The notes: generated by a model not told the origin, from the letters alone. Shown: positions 50,405 to 58,852, counted from the stretch's first letter. The stretch: DNA of 64,000 bases from Candidatus Aminicenantota bacterium (GCA_026987025.1 JALSNJ010000039.1:19191-83190), one strand, 5' to 3'. Made by a program: numbers and translations.

Positions 50405-51350
50405 GGTATCGCAGGGCCCTGAATCCTATACTGAGGGCGTTGAGGACAGAGGCCCTCTGAAGGTTATCAAAAACGGCCCAGAGCCAGAACCTCCCTTCTT
50501 CCGCCTTCTTTATTTCCCCCACATAGATAAAATATCCCTCCTCTTCCTCTATCTTCATGGGGGATATGGGATTGCTCTCCAGCAGAATATACCTGTTGTC
50601 CTCAAGGGCCTCCTTCATCTCCCTAAGCCCCATTTTGCGGGAAACTTCCAGGTAAAGCAAAGCGGCATAACGGTGGAAAATCCCGGCCCTGAACATGAGG
50701 CAACGATGCTTAGCCCCAATCAACCCCTCTACCTGGGAGGAGACCCTGAGCTCTTCCAAGGTGAATCCCCCCTTTCCCCTCCTCCCCCTCTTGGGGAAAA
50801 TGTCAAAGGCCAGGACCTCCCCCAGAATTTTCTTAGGAACTTCCTCCATGTTCAAAAGGGAAACGGCCTGGGAAAAAAGTTCATCCATGGCCTCTTCTCC
50901 CACGCTGGAGACAGGTTCTATAACTGTGGAAGATGCGAAGCTCAAAAGGCCCTGGAGGGAAGAAAGTATAAGGGAAAGCCCCACCGCCGCAGGATGAGGA
51001 TTGGCCAGCCTCCTTTCCCTTATCTTATTCTCATTTATTCCCTCCACATAAAAGGGCAGCTCCTGCCTTGTGCCGCTGAGGTCCACAGAGACCTTGGGAG
51101 CGAAAAAAAGGGAATCCTCCACTGGAACGGTAAAAAAGACTAAGTCCCTGTGGGCCAGTTCCTCCTCCTTGGGCGCCTTAACCACCTTGGCCTCGTCCCT
51201 GAAGGAATCTATGAGGGCGTATTCCCTGATACCCGGTTCATAGAGGTAAACCTCTCCTATTTCCCATTTGCCCTTCTCCAGGGCCAGTTTCAGAGACTTT
51301 CCCAGGATGTTTTTAACCCCTACCAAAGCCAGCTTAGGTCTGAAGTCCAT
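50388..51350 (-). CDS. USG-1-like protein, aspartate-semialdehyde dehydrogenase homologue without catalytic Cys
   Basis: 320 residues. Rossmann start LALVGVKNILGKSLKLAL; the catalytic region that reads ANPNCST in true Asd is ANPHPAA here, so the nucleophilic Cys is Pro. The later QAVSGAG block is IEPVSSVG. RAGIFHRYAALLYLEVS keeps the later histidine region. This resembles the USG-1 subgroup, whose function is unknown. ATG 51350 has AAGGAG upstream; a longer in-frame reading is inside pssA. It lies between pssA and the MsbA-like gene. Confidence 0.8.
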   Translation of the reverse strand: MDFRPKLALVGVKNILGKSLKLALEKGKWEIGEVYLYEPGIREYALIDSFRDEAKVVKAPKEEELAHRDLVFFTVPVEDSLFFAPKVSVDLSGTRQELPFYVEGINENKIRERRLANPHPAAVGLSLILSSLQGLLSFASSTVIEPVSSVGEEAMDELFSQAVSLLNMEEVPKKILGEVLAFDIFPKRGRRGKGGFTLEELRVSSQVEGLIGAKHRCLMFRAGIFHRYAALLYLEVSRKMGLREMKEALEDNRYILLESNPISPMKIEEEEGYFIYVGEIKKAEEGRFWLWAVFDNLQRASVLNALSIGFRALRYHEESS

Positions 51351-52107
51351 GCTCCTGCTCCTTGGGCTTCCTCTTGAGAAGGCGATAAAGGGCCCTAAGC
51401 GGGCATGAAAGAACATAGGCGGAGGTCAGGTAAAAGACAACCTGCCTCGGCCAGGCAGCTAAGGCCGAAAGGGCCAGGGCGAAGAGAAGGACGGTAAGGT
51501 AATGCTCCCTGCTCTTTAAGTTTATGTCCTTGAAGCTGCGGTATCTTATCTTGGATACCATCAAGAAGGGAAGGAGGAAAATCACCCCGGCCAGGGTAGG
51601 GATAAAAACTGGATGATTAACAGGGTCTTTAAAATAAAGGACGATGGAAACCGGAACCATGGACGCGGAGGGAATGGGCAATCCCTCAAAATACCTCTTA
51701 GCTGTCACCCCGCTGGAGGCCAGGACATTAAATCTGGCCAGCCTAAGGGTTCCTCCCACCAGATAAACGAAGGCCACTAAAAAGCCCAGTCTGGGAAGAA
51801 ACTTTAAACCCCAGAGGTAAATCATAAGGGAGGGAGCCACACCGAAAGAGATGACATCCGAGAGGGAGTCCAGTTCCCTACCGATGGGGGAAGATATCCG
51901 CAGAGCCCGGGCCAGCCTTCCGTCCAGAAGGTCCATGATGGCGGAAAAAATTATAAAGAGGGCTGCCAGGTCAAACTTGCCCTTTATGGAGAAGTTAATG
52001 GAAACAAATCCGAAGTAAAGGTTGGCCACTGTGAGAAGGGAAGGGGCGAAATAAACAAGATTTAAATTTCTGCGATTCTTCCTGTTTTTTTTTCTTTTAA
52101 TTCTCAT
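51334..52107 (-). CDS. pssA: CDP-diacylglycerol--serine O-phosphatidyltransferase
   Basis: 257 residues, membrane enzyme. The CDP-alcohol motif is DLLDGRLARAL...GRELDSLSDVISFG, and the order LTVANLYFGF before it is typical of PssA class II. It makes phosphatidylserine for the next enzyme, Psd. The N-terminus is very basic (RIKRKKNRKNRRN). It overlaps psd by 11 bases; the pair psd-pssA is a common operon. Confidence 0.93.
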   Translation of the reverse strand: MRIKRKKNRKNRRNLNLVYFAPSLLTVANLYFGFVSINFSIKGKFDLAALFIIFSAIMDLLDGRLARALRISSPIGRELDSLSDVISFGVAPSLMIYLWGLKFLPRLGFLVAFVYLVGGTLRLARFNVLASSGVTAKRYFEGLPIPSASMVPVSIVLYFKDPVNHPVFIPTLAGVIFLLPFLMVSKIRYRSFKDINLKSREHYLTVLLFALALSALAAWPRQVVFYLTSAYVLSCPLRALYRLLKRKPKEQEHGLQT

Positions 52108-52702
52108 TTTCCCTCCTCGCCACGATGCTAACCCCTGCCTTCACCTTCTCCCCCTCCTTTACCGAAGGAGAAAATTCCAGGGGAAAATAAAGGTCGGCCC
52201 TGGAGCCCAGAAGAATTATGCCTATTCTCTGGCCGGCCTTCACCTCCTGGCCTTCTTTCACATAGGTTTTTATCCTGCGGGCTAAAATACCGGCTATAAG
52301 CACCACTTTAAAGGTCAGATGGCCGGAACTCACTTCCATTTCCACCCTTTCGTTCTTCTCCGATGCTTTTCTGTAAGCCGGGAGATGCCCTCCGCCCAGG
52401 TGCTGGATGCTTTCCACCCTGCCGCTGCAGGGAGCCCTGTTTACATGAACATCCAGGGGGGACATAAAAACACTGACCCTCCAGCCTTCGCCTACCTTCT
52501 CCACCGCCATAACCTTTCCGTCCGCGGGGGAGAGGAGAATTCCCCCTTCCTTAGGAGGCTTTCTTTCCGGATCCCTGAAGAAGAAGGCGAGGGCCAGGGC
52601 CAGGACGGCCAGAGGAGCGGAAACCCTCAAGAAACCTCCCAGAAAAAAGGCCAGAGAAACCAGCGCCACAGGAACCACAAAATAAAACCCCTCCTTAGCC
52701 AA
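52097..52702 (-). CDS. psd: phosphatidylserine decarboxylase proenzyme, short type
   Basis: 201 residues. Two N-terminal hydrophobic stretches, then FFRDPERKPP, LLSPADGKVMAVE, FMSPLDVHVNRAPCSG and the self-cleavage site LLGSRADLYFP, in which the Gly-Ser bond yields the pyruvoyl group. Makes phosphatidylethanolamine. It starts at TTG 52702, eight bases inside the end of the YdcH-like gene. Confidence 0.94.
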   Translation of the reverse strand: MAKEGFYFVVPVALVSLAFFLGGFLRVSAPLAVLALALAFFFRDPERKPPKEGGILLSPADGKVMAVEKVGEGWRVSVFMSPLDVHVNRAPCSGRVESIQHLGGGHLPAYRKASEKNERVEMEVSSGHLTFKVVLIAGILARRIKTYVKEGQEVKAGQRIGIILLGSRADLYFPLEFSPSVKEGEKVKAGVSIVARRENEN

Positions 52703-52922
52703 TCCTGTTCTCCCTCTCCTTTACCAGTATTTCCTGCATCCTGTCCTTTATTTTCAACTTCAGCTTTTTTATTTTCTTTATCTCCATTTCCTCCTCTGGA
52801 CTGAGGGGCCTTTTGGAAAGGAGCTTTTCTAAAGCCTCCTCGTACTCCCTGTGTTTCTCGTAAAGCTCCCTGAACTCAGGATTCTCCCTGAGCAAGGTTT
52901 CCCTGATCTGAGCATCCTTCAT
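52695..52922 (-). CDS. YdcH/DUF465 family small coiled-coil protein
   Basis: 75 residues, a helical hairpin: ENPEFRELYEKHREYEEALEKL, then LSPEEEMEIKKIKKLKLKIKDRM. This is the DUF465 pattern; function unknown. ATG 52922 overlaps the thiE stop (ATGA) and has AAAGGAGGG upstream; a longer in-frame reading lies inside thiE and is rejected. Confidence 0.85.
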   Translation of the reverse strand: MKDAQIRETLLRENPEFRELYEKHREYEEALEKLLSKRPLSPEEEMEIKKIKKLKLKIKDRMQEILVKERENRIG

Positions 52923-53548
52923 TTTCCCTCCTTTAAAGGCTTTGAACTTAAATAGTATAACATTTTCCTTTTGAAAAAGGACGCTTCCCGCCGGGGAGAA
53001 GGTGCCAGAAATATGGCGGAGGATATGGCTATCATATCCGGCCTCAGCGAAAGCACCTGGTCTATGTTTTCCCTTTTTATTCCCCCAATGACGCATATGG
53101 GAACCTTCAAAACCCGCCGGGCTTCCAGTATGACCTGGGGCTTTACAATTCTGTAGTTTTTCTTGGTTTCTGTGGGAAACAAAGAACCGAAGGCCACATA
53201 ATCGGCCCCGGCCTCCTGGGCCCTCCGGGCCCTGGACAGATCGTCATAACAGGAAACTCCGATAATTCCCTTGAAGAACTTCCTGACCTCCCCGGGAGAA
53301 GGGTCCCCTTCCCCTAAGTGAACCCCATCGGCACCTGCCTTAAGAGCCACATCCGGAAAATCGTTTACTATTAGCTTGAAATTGAAATATTCCTTCAATT
53401 TCTTAATTTCCCTCGTTATACTGCGGCTCTCCTCAGGGTCCTTCACCCTGACCTGAACCCAATCCACACCCCCTTCCAGCGCCTCCCTTACCCGGAAGAA
53501 AAATTCTTCCCTGGAAAGGTTCCCGCCGGCTATAAGGTAAAGCTTCAC
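52919..53548 (-). CDS. thiE: thiamine-phosphate synthase
   Basis: 209 residues, TIM barrel. VDWVQVRVKDPEES, LIVNDFPDVALKAGADGVHLGEGDPSP, IIGVSCYD, DYVAFGSLFPTETKKN and VICVIGGI-type end blocks match ThiE/TenI. It couples the thiazole and pyrimidine phosphates of thiamine. The usual Arg after VND is Phe, so TenI-like use cannot be excluded. GTG 53548 overlaps the regulator stop. No other thiamine gene is near. Confidence 0.85.
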   Translation of the reverse strand: MKLYLIAGGNLSREEFFFRVREALEGGVDWVQVRVKDPEESRSITREIKKLKEYFNFKLIVNDFPDVALKAGADGVHLGEGDPSPGEVRKFFKGIIGVSCYDDLSRARRAQEAGADYVAFGSLFPTETKKNYRIVKPQVILEARRVLKVPICVIGGIKRENIDQVLSLRPDMIAISSAIFLAPSPRREASFFKRKMLYYLSSKPLKEGK

Positions 53549-53931
53549 TTCAGGTCCAGGGTCAGATTGGAAAAGAATTCCTTGGACATGCGAAAATACT
53601 GGTCCCAGTACTTCCTCACCAGGCACTCGTTGTAAGTAGGACAGGGCTCAGGTCTTTTTCCAAGGCAAGGTACCGGAGATATGGCCTCCCCCACCGCTTC
53701 CATGACATCGTACCAGGTAATTTCCCCCTTGGGTCTGGTGAGAACATACCCACCCCTGGCTCCCCTTTTTCCTGCCACAAGGCCGGCTTTTTTGAGCTTA
53801 AGAAAAACCTGTTCCAGAAACCTCTCAGGTATCCTCTCCTTCTCGGAGATTTCCCGAAGGGATTTAGGATGCTCAATCGAGAGATGAAGCAAAGCCCTTA
53901 TGGCATATCTGGTGTAAGTGGTAAACTTCAC
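53545..53931 (-). CDS. Rrf2/IscR-family transcription regulator
   Basis: 128 residues. Winged helix with YTRYAIRALLHLS, SLREISEKERIPERFLEQVFLKLKKAGLV and GARGGYVLTRP; then a cluster motif Cys-x7-Cys-x5-Cys (PCLGKRPEPCPTYNEC) close to that of Fe-S-sensing IscR-type proteins. It probably senses Fe-S status or redox. GTG 53931 follows TATAAT by six bases without a ribosome site; longer in-frame reading would run through the tRNA-Glu gene and is rejected. Confidence 0.9.
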   Translation of the reverse strand: MKFTTYTRYAIRALLHLSIEHPKSLREISEKERIPERFLEQVFLKLKKAGLVAGKRGARGGYVLTRPKGEITWYDVMEAVGEAISPVPCLGKRPEPCPTYNECLVRKYWDQYFRMSKEFFSNLTLDLK

Positions 53932-53937
53932 AAAAAT

Positions 53938-53943
53938 ATTATA
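53938..53943 (-). promoter_or_regulatory. -10 hexamer of the Rrf2 gene, leaderless type
   Basis: Minus strand TATAAT (53943-53938), six bases (ATTTTT), GTG at 53931. The region also carries the T run after tRNA-Glu. Confidence 0.55.
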
Positions 53944-53963
53944 CCAAAAAGATAGGAAAAAAG

Positions 53964-54037
53964 CGCCCCCGACGGGACTTGAACCCATGCCGCCGCCTTG
54001 AAAGGGCGGTGTCCTAACCTGGCTAGACGACGGGGGC
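53964..54037 (-). tRNA. tRNA-Glu (anticodon TTC)
   Basis: Cloverleaf on the minus strand: acceptor GCCCCCG paired with CGGGGGC, D-arm beginning CGTCTAG, anticodon stem CCGCC with loop CTTTCAA (TTC at 54002-54000), and T-loop TTCAAGT. Discriminator G; no encoded CCA. A TTTTTT run follows. Confidence 0.97.
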
Positions 54038-54042
54038 GCCAC

Positions 54043-54115
54043 TGAGCCGTGTGGGATTCGAACCCACGACTCCCGGCTTAAAAGGCCGGTGCTCTGCCTG
54101 CTGAGCTAACGGCTC
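54043..54115 (-). tRNA. tRNA-Lys (anticodon TTT)
   Basis: Minus strand: acceptor GAGCCGT with ACGGCTC, D-stem GCTC/GAGC, anticodon stem CCGGC with loop CTTTTAA (TTT at 54082-54080), T-arm GTGGGTTCGAATCCCAC. Discriminator A; no encoded CCA. Five bases separate it from tRNA-Glu, so the two are co-transcribed. Confidence 0.97.
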
Positions 54116-54126
54116 AAAGGCCTTCT

Positions 54127-54156
54127 ATTTTAACAAAAGGCCCCGGCTTAAGTCAA
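54127..54156 (-). promoter_or_regulatory. promoter of the tRNA-Lys/tRNA-Glu unit
   Basis: Minus strand TTGACT (54156-54151), 18-base spacer, TAAAAT (54132-54127), 11 bases before the tRNA-Lys 5' end. The spacer overlaps a short GGCCTT/AAGGCC inverted repeat that could also slow read-through from the lipoprotein gene. Confidence 0.7.
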
Positions 54157-54162
54157 TTGCTC

Positions 54163-54990
54163 CTATTTTTTCTCCTGGGGCTCCTCGGTCTTCTCCACCG
54201 GTTCTTCAGCTGGAGGGGTCTTCTGCCCTTCGGCTTTTTCCATCTTTTCCTTGGCCTCCTCCTCGGAGCTCTCGGCGGCTTCCTCTTCAGTCGTCCCTTC
54301 TTTGGGCAGGATTTCCTCTATCTTCCTTACCACCCACCTTCCCCTTATGGGCTGGGTGGCTCCGGGTTTGGTGAGCTCATACCTCACCAGATAGAACTTG
54401 AACTTCCTCACCTTCCCGCTCTTGTCGGTACCCTCAATGAGGATCTCCTCCTCGTAGGCCTTTCCAGCCATCTTTTCCAGCTCCGGGATGTCCCCCACGG
54501 AAAGGCCCTGGAGCTTCTTCTCAAAGTTGAACTCCTCAACAACCTTGTTGTACTCATCCTTGGCAGCCAGAAACTGCTTCTTGAGGTCTTCGTATTTGCT
54601 CTTGAGCTCGTCGTACTTCTTCTGATTTCTCCTCTTCATGGCCCTGGACCACTTCTCGTACTTTTTGGCGAAGTCATCAAAATCAAGCTTGGCCAGGGCT
54701 GCCTGCTGCTGAAGGTCGTCCATCTTCTTCTTCGCCTCCACCACCTTCTTCTTCAGGTCCGCCAGAGAAACCTTCTTCTCCTGCGGCTGCGTTTTCTCCA
54801 CAATCTTCCACTTGGTCAGGCTTACGGCCACGGGATTGGGGGTGATCTTCGTGAGGGTATCCTTATCGTTCATGTTAACGGCTTGAATATAGCGGCTTAT
54901 GAGGGTCTGCTCTGGAGAGCCGCAGCTGACCAGAGCTAAGGACGAGACTAAAATTGCCCCTGCTAATAGGAATACCATTCCCTTTTTCAT
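54163..54990 (-). CDS. lipoprotein with long coiled coil, unknown function
   Basis: 275 residues. Signal peptide with lipobox ending LVSC (Cys23), a short domain (ISRYIQAVNMNDKDTLTKITPNPV), then a charged coiled coil (about 75-145) and a small domain with FKFYLVRYELTKPGATQPIRGRWVVRKIEEI. The C-terminal ~40 residues are Glu/Lys/Pro-rich. It looks like an envelope lipoprotein; I do not recognise a family. AAAGGAGGTG precedes the ATG. It follows gatA by two bases on the same strand. Confidence 0.7.
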   Translation of the reverse strand: MKKGMVFLLAGAILVSSLALVSCGSPEQTLISRYIQAVNMNDKDTLTKITPNPVAVSLTKWKIVEKTQPQEKKVSLADLKKKVVEAKKKMDDLQQQAALAKLDFDDFAKKYEKWSRAMKRRNQKKYDELKSKYEDLKKQFLAAKDEYNKVVEEFNFEKKLQGLSVGDIPELEKMAGKAYEEEILIEGTDKSGKVRKFKFYLVRYELTKPGATQPIRGRWVVRKIEEILPKEGTTEEEAAESSEEEAKEKMEKAEGQKTPPAEEPVEKTEEPQEKK

Positions 54991-54992
54991 TT

Positions 54993-56396
54993 TTACACCT
55001 CCTTTAGAATCAATTTATTTTTAAAATCTATAGCCCTTTCCAGCCTTTCAGCTATATGAAACATACCAATTTCATTATACCACCTTGAGACAATCTGGAA
55101 CCCTATGGGAAGCCCCTTCCCCAGCAACTTCCAGGGTATGGAGATGGCCGGCAGGCCCGCCAGGTTTACGAACACCGTAAAGAAGTCCTCCATATACATT
55201 TCTATGGGGTCCTGCCTTTCCCCTATTTTAAAAGCCACATGCGGGGTGGTGGGAAGAAGGAGGAAGTCGACCTCCGAGAAAAGCTCCTCCATGAAGGAGG
55301 CCAGCCTTTTCCTGTAGGCCACCGCCTTTCCGTAATAATCGTCGTAAAAGCCCCGGGAGAGAACAAAGCCCCCGGTGAGTATCCTTCTTTTCACTTCATC
55401 GTCAAATCCAGAGGTTCTGGTTCTTAAATACATCTCCAGCAGAGTTTCCGCCTCCTGCCTGGTCCCGTACCTCACCCCGTCGTAGCGGGCCAGGTTGGAG
55501 CTCGCCTCGGCGTTGGTCACTATGTAATAAGCCTCAATGGCGTATTCCAGAAGGGTCATGGGGATCTCCTTCCCCCTTCCGCCGATTTTCTCCGCAAGCT
55601 TTATGAACTCCACAAACTCCCTGCGCACCTCCTCCTCGGCCCGACCGAGGACCTCCTCACCTGGATAGGCGAAGGTAAAGGATCCTCCTTCTCCGCCAAA
55701 CATATCCTGAAACTTGGGAACGGGCCTTGAGGAGGTGGTGGAATCCCTTGGGTCCTCCCCGGCTATTATGGAAAAAACATAGGCGGCATCCTGAACATTG
55801 TTGGAAATTATCCCTATCTGGTCCAGGGAAGAGGCAAAGGCCACTAAGCCAAACCTGGAAATCCTTCCGTAGGTGGGTTTAAATCCCACCACGCCACAGA
55901 AGGAGGCAGGTTGCCTTACCGACCCGCCGGTATCTGAACCTAAGGCAAATTTAACCATGCCGGCAGCCACTGCAGCCGCAGAGCCTCCGCTGGAGCCCCC
56001 GGGGGTTCTCTCAAGATCCCAGGGATTTCTTGTGGGGCCGAAACAGGACTTCTCTGTGGATGAACCCATGGCAAACTCGTCTAAGTTGGTCTTTCCTGCC
56101 AAGGAAAAACCCCTGGCTTCCAGCCTATCCCAGGCGGTGGCTGAATAGGGAGCTATGTAATTGCGAAGTATTTTAGAGGCGCAGGTGGTGGGGAGGCCCT
56201 TTACGGTGATGTTGTCCTTCACCCCCACGGCCACCCCATTCCCTTTAAGGTCCTTAACCAAGGTGATAAAGGCGTTTACTCTGGGTTCCCAGTGCTGAAT
56301 TCTTCTCTGGAAAAAATCCCAGACCTCCTGGGGTTTAACCCGGCCCTCCTCCTGAAGCTTAAGGATCTCCTCTATTTCAAGAAGGGAGAAGTTCAT
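54993..56396 (-). CDS. gatA: Asp/Glu-tRNA amidotransferase subunit A
   Basis: 467 residues, amidase-signature family. Catalytic Lys60 (VAVGVKDNI), Ser135 (GGSSGGSAAA) and nucleophile Ser159 (DTGGSVRQPAS) are intact. It hydrolyses glutamine to amidate misacylated Glu-tRNA-Gln or Asp-tRNA-Asn with GatB and GatC. Since asnS is present, the Gln route is the likelier need. GatB is not in the window. The ATG overlaps the gatC stop. Confidence 0.94.
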   Translation of the reverse strand: MNFSLLEIEEILKLQEEGRVKPQEVWDFFQRRIQHWEPRVNAFITLVKDLKGNGVAVGVKDNITVKGLPTTCASKILRNYIAPYSATAWDRLEARGFSLAGKTNLDEFAMGSSTEKSCFGPTRNPWDLERTPGGSSGGSAAAVAAGMVKFALGSDTGGSVRQPASFCGVVGFKPTYGRISRFGLVAFASSLDQIGIISNNVQDAAYVFSIIAGEDPRDSTTSSRPVPKFQDMFGGEGGSFTFAYPGEEVLGRAEEEVRREFVEFIKLAEKIGGRGKEIPMTLLEYAIEAYYIVTNAEASSNLARYDGVRYGTRQEAETLLEMYLRTRTSGFDDEVKRRILTGGFVLSRGFYDDYYGKAVAYRKRLASFMEELFSEVDFLLLPTTPHVAFKIGERQDPIEMYMEDFFTVFVNLAGLPAISIPWKLLGKGLPIGFQIVSRWYNEIGMFHIAERLERAIDFKNKLILKEV

Positions 56397-56656
56397 ATAA
56401 CCCTCGGGACGAGGAAATGGCCCTTTTCTATCTTAGGGGAAAGTTTCAGAAGCCCCTTCCTGTCGGGAAACCCTCGGGGAAGGTCTTTCCTGAGCTTAAG
56501 GGAAATCCCCGGAGGATAAAAGGCATAGGTATGGGGAAGGGAAAGCTCCTGAAGCTTTCTCACCCAGGCGAAGATCCTCTCCAGCTGGGGCAAAAGCCCC
56601 TCCTCTTCCTCCAGCTTTACCAGCTGAAAGGTGGCCCTGGCCGATGCTTCACTCAT
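56393..56656 (-). CDS. gatC: Asp/Glu-tRNA amidotransferase subunit C
   Basis: 87 residues, weakly conserved as usual. FQLVKLEEEEGLLPQLERIFAWVRKLQEL corresponds to the N-terminal helices, and LRKDLPRGFP...GHFLVPRVI to the LRxD...FxVPRVI ending. The small subunit stabilises GatA-GatB. It directly precedes gatA and overlaps the DUF4388 gene by eight bases. Confidence 0.85.
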   Translation of the reverse strand: MSEASARATFQLVKLEEEEGLLPQLERIFAWVRKLQELSLPHTYAFYPPGISLKLRKDLPRGFPDRKGLLKLSPKIEKGHFLVPRVI

Positions 56657-57197
56657 TTTCCAGGGTAATCAAGCCTGCGGTTATAAGCTCATAAAGGATC
56701 TTGCCCACCTCAAAAACCGGAAGACGGACTTCCTTGGCGATCTCCTTTATGTTCCTCCTGCCGTCAATTTTGGAAATCACCAGCCACATGGCCGGCGTAA
56801 GGGTTATCTTTCTTTTGTCCTTGAGGTCAAACAGGATGAACTTAGGCACCGCCTGTACCGATTTTATCTTCCTCTGGAGCACCTTCCACTCATCCAGCCT
56901 TCTGGCGGCTTCCATCATAAGGGAGGCGTTGGATTTTCTTATAGTCCTTTTGGGAGCCGTAACATTGGGCTCAAAGACGAACTCGCCGTGGGACCAGGGG
57001 GCTATCTTGTATACGGCAAATTCCCCCTCTATATTTCCCACCTCGGCGTGAACTATCTGTCCGTCCTCAAGATAAACATATCCTATTTCGTCTTCGTCCT
57101 CGTTCTTGAGAACAAACCTCCCTGTCTTGCCCTGCATGCTCATTACCTGGACAAGGTCGGGAAGCTGCAGGTCCTGCAGAGAGCCTCTCATGGCCAT
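56649..57197 (-). CDS. DUF4388 (PATAN-like) domain protein
   Basis: 182 residues. An N-terminal DUF4388 domain (MRGSLQDLQLPDLVQVMSMQ, GRFVLKNEDEDEIGYVYLEDGQIVHAE) and a C-terminal winged-helix-like tail (LTPAMWLVISKIDGRRNIKEIAKEV). Such proteins act in bacterial signalling and gene regulation, particularly in Myxococcota-like lineages; the partner is unknown. The start has AAGGAGG about ten bases upstream. Confidence 0.85.
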   Translation of the reverse strand: MAMRGSLQDLQLPDLVQVMSMQGKTGRFVLKNEDEDEIGYVYLEDGQIVHAEVGNIEGEFAVYKIAPWSHGEFVFEPNVTAPKRTIRKSNASLMMEAARRLDEWKVLQRKIKSVQAVPKFILFDLKDKRKITLTPAMWLVISKIDGRRNIKEIAKEVRLPVFEVGKILYELITAGLITLENE

Positions 57198-57233
57198 GAT
57201 ATTAAACCTCCTTGGATAGGGATTTTAGCACAT

Positions 57234-58523
57234 TTATTTAAATTTCGCCAGAAGGGCCTTGGCGGGGTCCCTGTGGAGGAAGATGGTGAGCATCTTGAGC
57301 TTGATGTAATCCTCCCGGTAGAAATAATAACCCTTGAACTTTCCCCAGCGGGAGCTGCGGGCTGAATCCTTTATGAGGAACCAATCCCATCCCTTCACCC
57401 GGGTATAGCCCACCAGATGGATGCCGTGGTCGTCCCCGGTGGTTCCGTTGTAAATCCTCAATTCCCTGGCGCTCTGGTTTATCATCCGGGGAGGGATGTC
57501 AAAGTCCGGAATTATAGCTGCATCTTCAAACCCATTGTATCCGGGCTCTGAAACATCTCCTCCTATTACCAGACTGTACCCGTGGGTTATGGCGTTCTTT
57601 ATAACCCAGTAGAATTCCTCCAGGGGCACATTGTGATAGTCCTTGGCCCTGCGCCAATTGTCCGGGACATCAAAAAGTCCCCTTGTGTAGAATGGCACCG
57701 AAAGGGTTGACATAAATCCCACATAATCGTCAAGGTTCAACCTTAAAACTTCCCTGAGGAAATCCTTTGGGGTATACTCCTTACCCTGGAAGGAAAATTT
57801 CTCCGGAGGCCTTCCCATGTACTTATCCAGGATATCCCTTATGTGGTTGATGATTATCTTCTCGTCCCAGAAGTTCTTCTCCCGGCAATACTCAAGAAAG
57901 CTTTTCATCCGACGGAACATAAGGGAGTGGTCGTAGCGTCCGTCCTTGGCCACAACCCCTTTGTAGGCGGAGGCGGGAACCACCCCGTATTTTTTCCATA
58001 TCCTGGGGACAGCATCGCTCTCGGAGCCCTGGCCGAAGAAGGAATGACCCCTCTCCCTTACGAATCTTCTGGCCTTTTCCACATATTCCCAATAGGCGGT
58101 CCACATCTCCGAAAGCTTTATCTTCTGGCCTGTGAGCCTGTAAACCTCGGATTCAAAGAAGGAGGTGGTGGAAAAGTCCCAGCATGTTCCGGTTAGATAC
58201 TGGGCCACCGGCGGAAAGTGCCATACCCGGTACTTAAAGGCCTGGGGGGAGGCCGGCTTTACCACTCCCTCAAAGGAAAAGCGAAGAACCCTTTTCTTCT
58301 TTTTCTTCTTGAGCTCCCTGTATTTCCTGTCAATTTCCTCGGTTTTCTTCCTCTCCTCCTCCAGAAGCTTCCTGTCCCTCTCCAGCATCTCCTTGATCAC
58401 CGGATCCTCGTACTTCTTGGTATAATAGGCCCTCTGCCTTTTGTGCTTGGGATAGGCATTAAGGTTATGGAAAAAACCAAAAATAAAGATAAGTCCCAGG
58501 AAGCCCACCCATTTTTTCACCAT
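57234..58523 (-). CDS. secreted C1-family (papain/bleomycin hydrolase-like) peptidase
   Basis: 429 residues. Signal peptide (1-23), a very lysine/glutamate-rich helical segment (about 40-78), then a papain-fold domain. Gln108 and catalytic Cys114 are in AQYLTGTCWDFSTTSFFE, and the His is in DDHGIHLVGYTR. The position that holds Asn in ENSWG/KNSWG is Asp here (FLIKDSA), so the triad is Cys-His-Asp. The order and inserts are closer to the C1B group. It could act in peptide scavenging outside the cytoplasmic membrane. AGGAGG precedes the ATG. Confidence 0.8.
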   Translation of the reverse strand: MVKKWVGFLGLIFIFGFFHNLNAYPKHKRQRAYYTKKYEDPVIKEMLERDRKLLEEERKKTEEIDRKYRELKKKKKKRVLRFSFEGVVKPASPQAFKYRVWHFPPVAQYLTGTCWDFSTTSFFESEVYRLTGQKIKLSEMWTAYWEYVEKARRFVRERGHSFFGQGSESDAVPRIWKKYGVVPASAYKGVVAKDGRYDHSLMFRRMKSFLEYCREKNFWDEKIIINHIRDILDKYMGRPPEKFSFQGKEYTPKDFLREVLRLNLDDYVGFMSTLSVPFYTRGLFDVPDNWRRAKDYHNVPLEEFYWVIKNAITHGYSLVIGGDVSEPGYNGFEDAAIIPDFDIPPRMINQSARELRIYNGTTGDDHGIHLVGYTRVKGWDWFLIKDSARSSRWGKFKGYYFYREDYIKLKMLTIFLHRDPAKALLAKFK

Positions 58524-58546
58524 TTTAAACCTCCTATTTATTAATT

Positions 58547-58846
58547 CTAATCAAGATATCCTAAGTCCTTAAGGACCTCCCTTATCTTTTCCTTGTCATC
58601 GTCCTCTATGGGACCCTTTACCTCAAGGTCCTCTAAGGGGTGTTTTTTTCTCCCTATGGGAATGGCCTGCCATATCCTCTCGTGGAAATAATAAACTATT
58701 ATCTTCACCGCAGAATCCAGGAGCCCCACCCCCACAGCCAGCTCCCCCTTTCCGGTAAAGAGATAAACCAGGGTTCCGGTAATTATAGAGGCTAAGATCC
58801 TCCAGCTTACCGCCTTGAGAACGCTTCTGAGCCTGCTCTCGCTCAT
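58547..58846 (-). CDS. DUF2061 membrane protein
   Basis: 99 residues. RSVLKAVSWRILASIITGTLVYLFTG and VGLLDSAVKIIVYYFHERIWQ are the two conserved membrane segments of DUF2061, and the tail is acidic and soluble. Function unknown. In several lineages DUF2061 is linked with sulfate assimilation, but nothing nearby supports that. It has its own promoter and a GAAGG site. Confidence 0.9.
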   Translation of the reverse strand: MSESRLRSVLKAVSWRILASIITGTLVYLFTGKGELAVGVGLLDSAVKIIVYYFHERIWQAIPIGRKKHPLEDLEVKGPIEDDDKEKIREVLKDLGYLD

Positions 58847-58852
58847 CCTTCT

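Noticed and set aside
53545..53963. TPP riboswitch near thiE
   Set aside because: thiE is translated from an overlap with the regulator gene and has no leader; no TPP-box sequence was found.
53932..54042. Longer N-terminus for the Rrf2 regulator
   Set aside because: It would be translated from the tRNA-Glu gene; the Rrf2 domain starts at GTG 53931.
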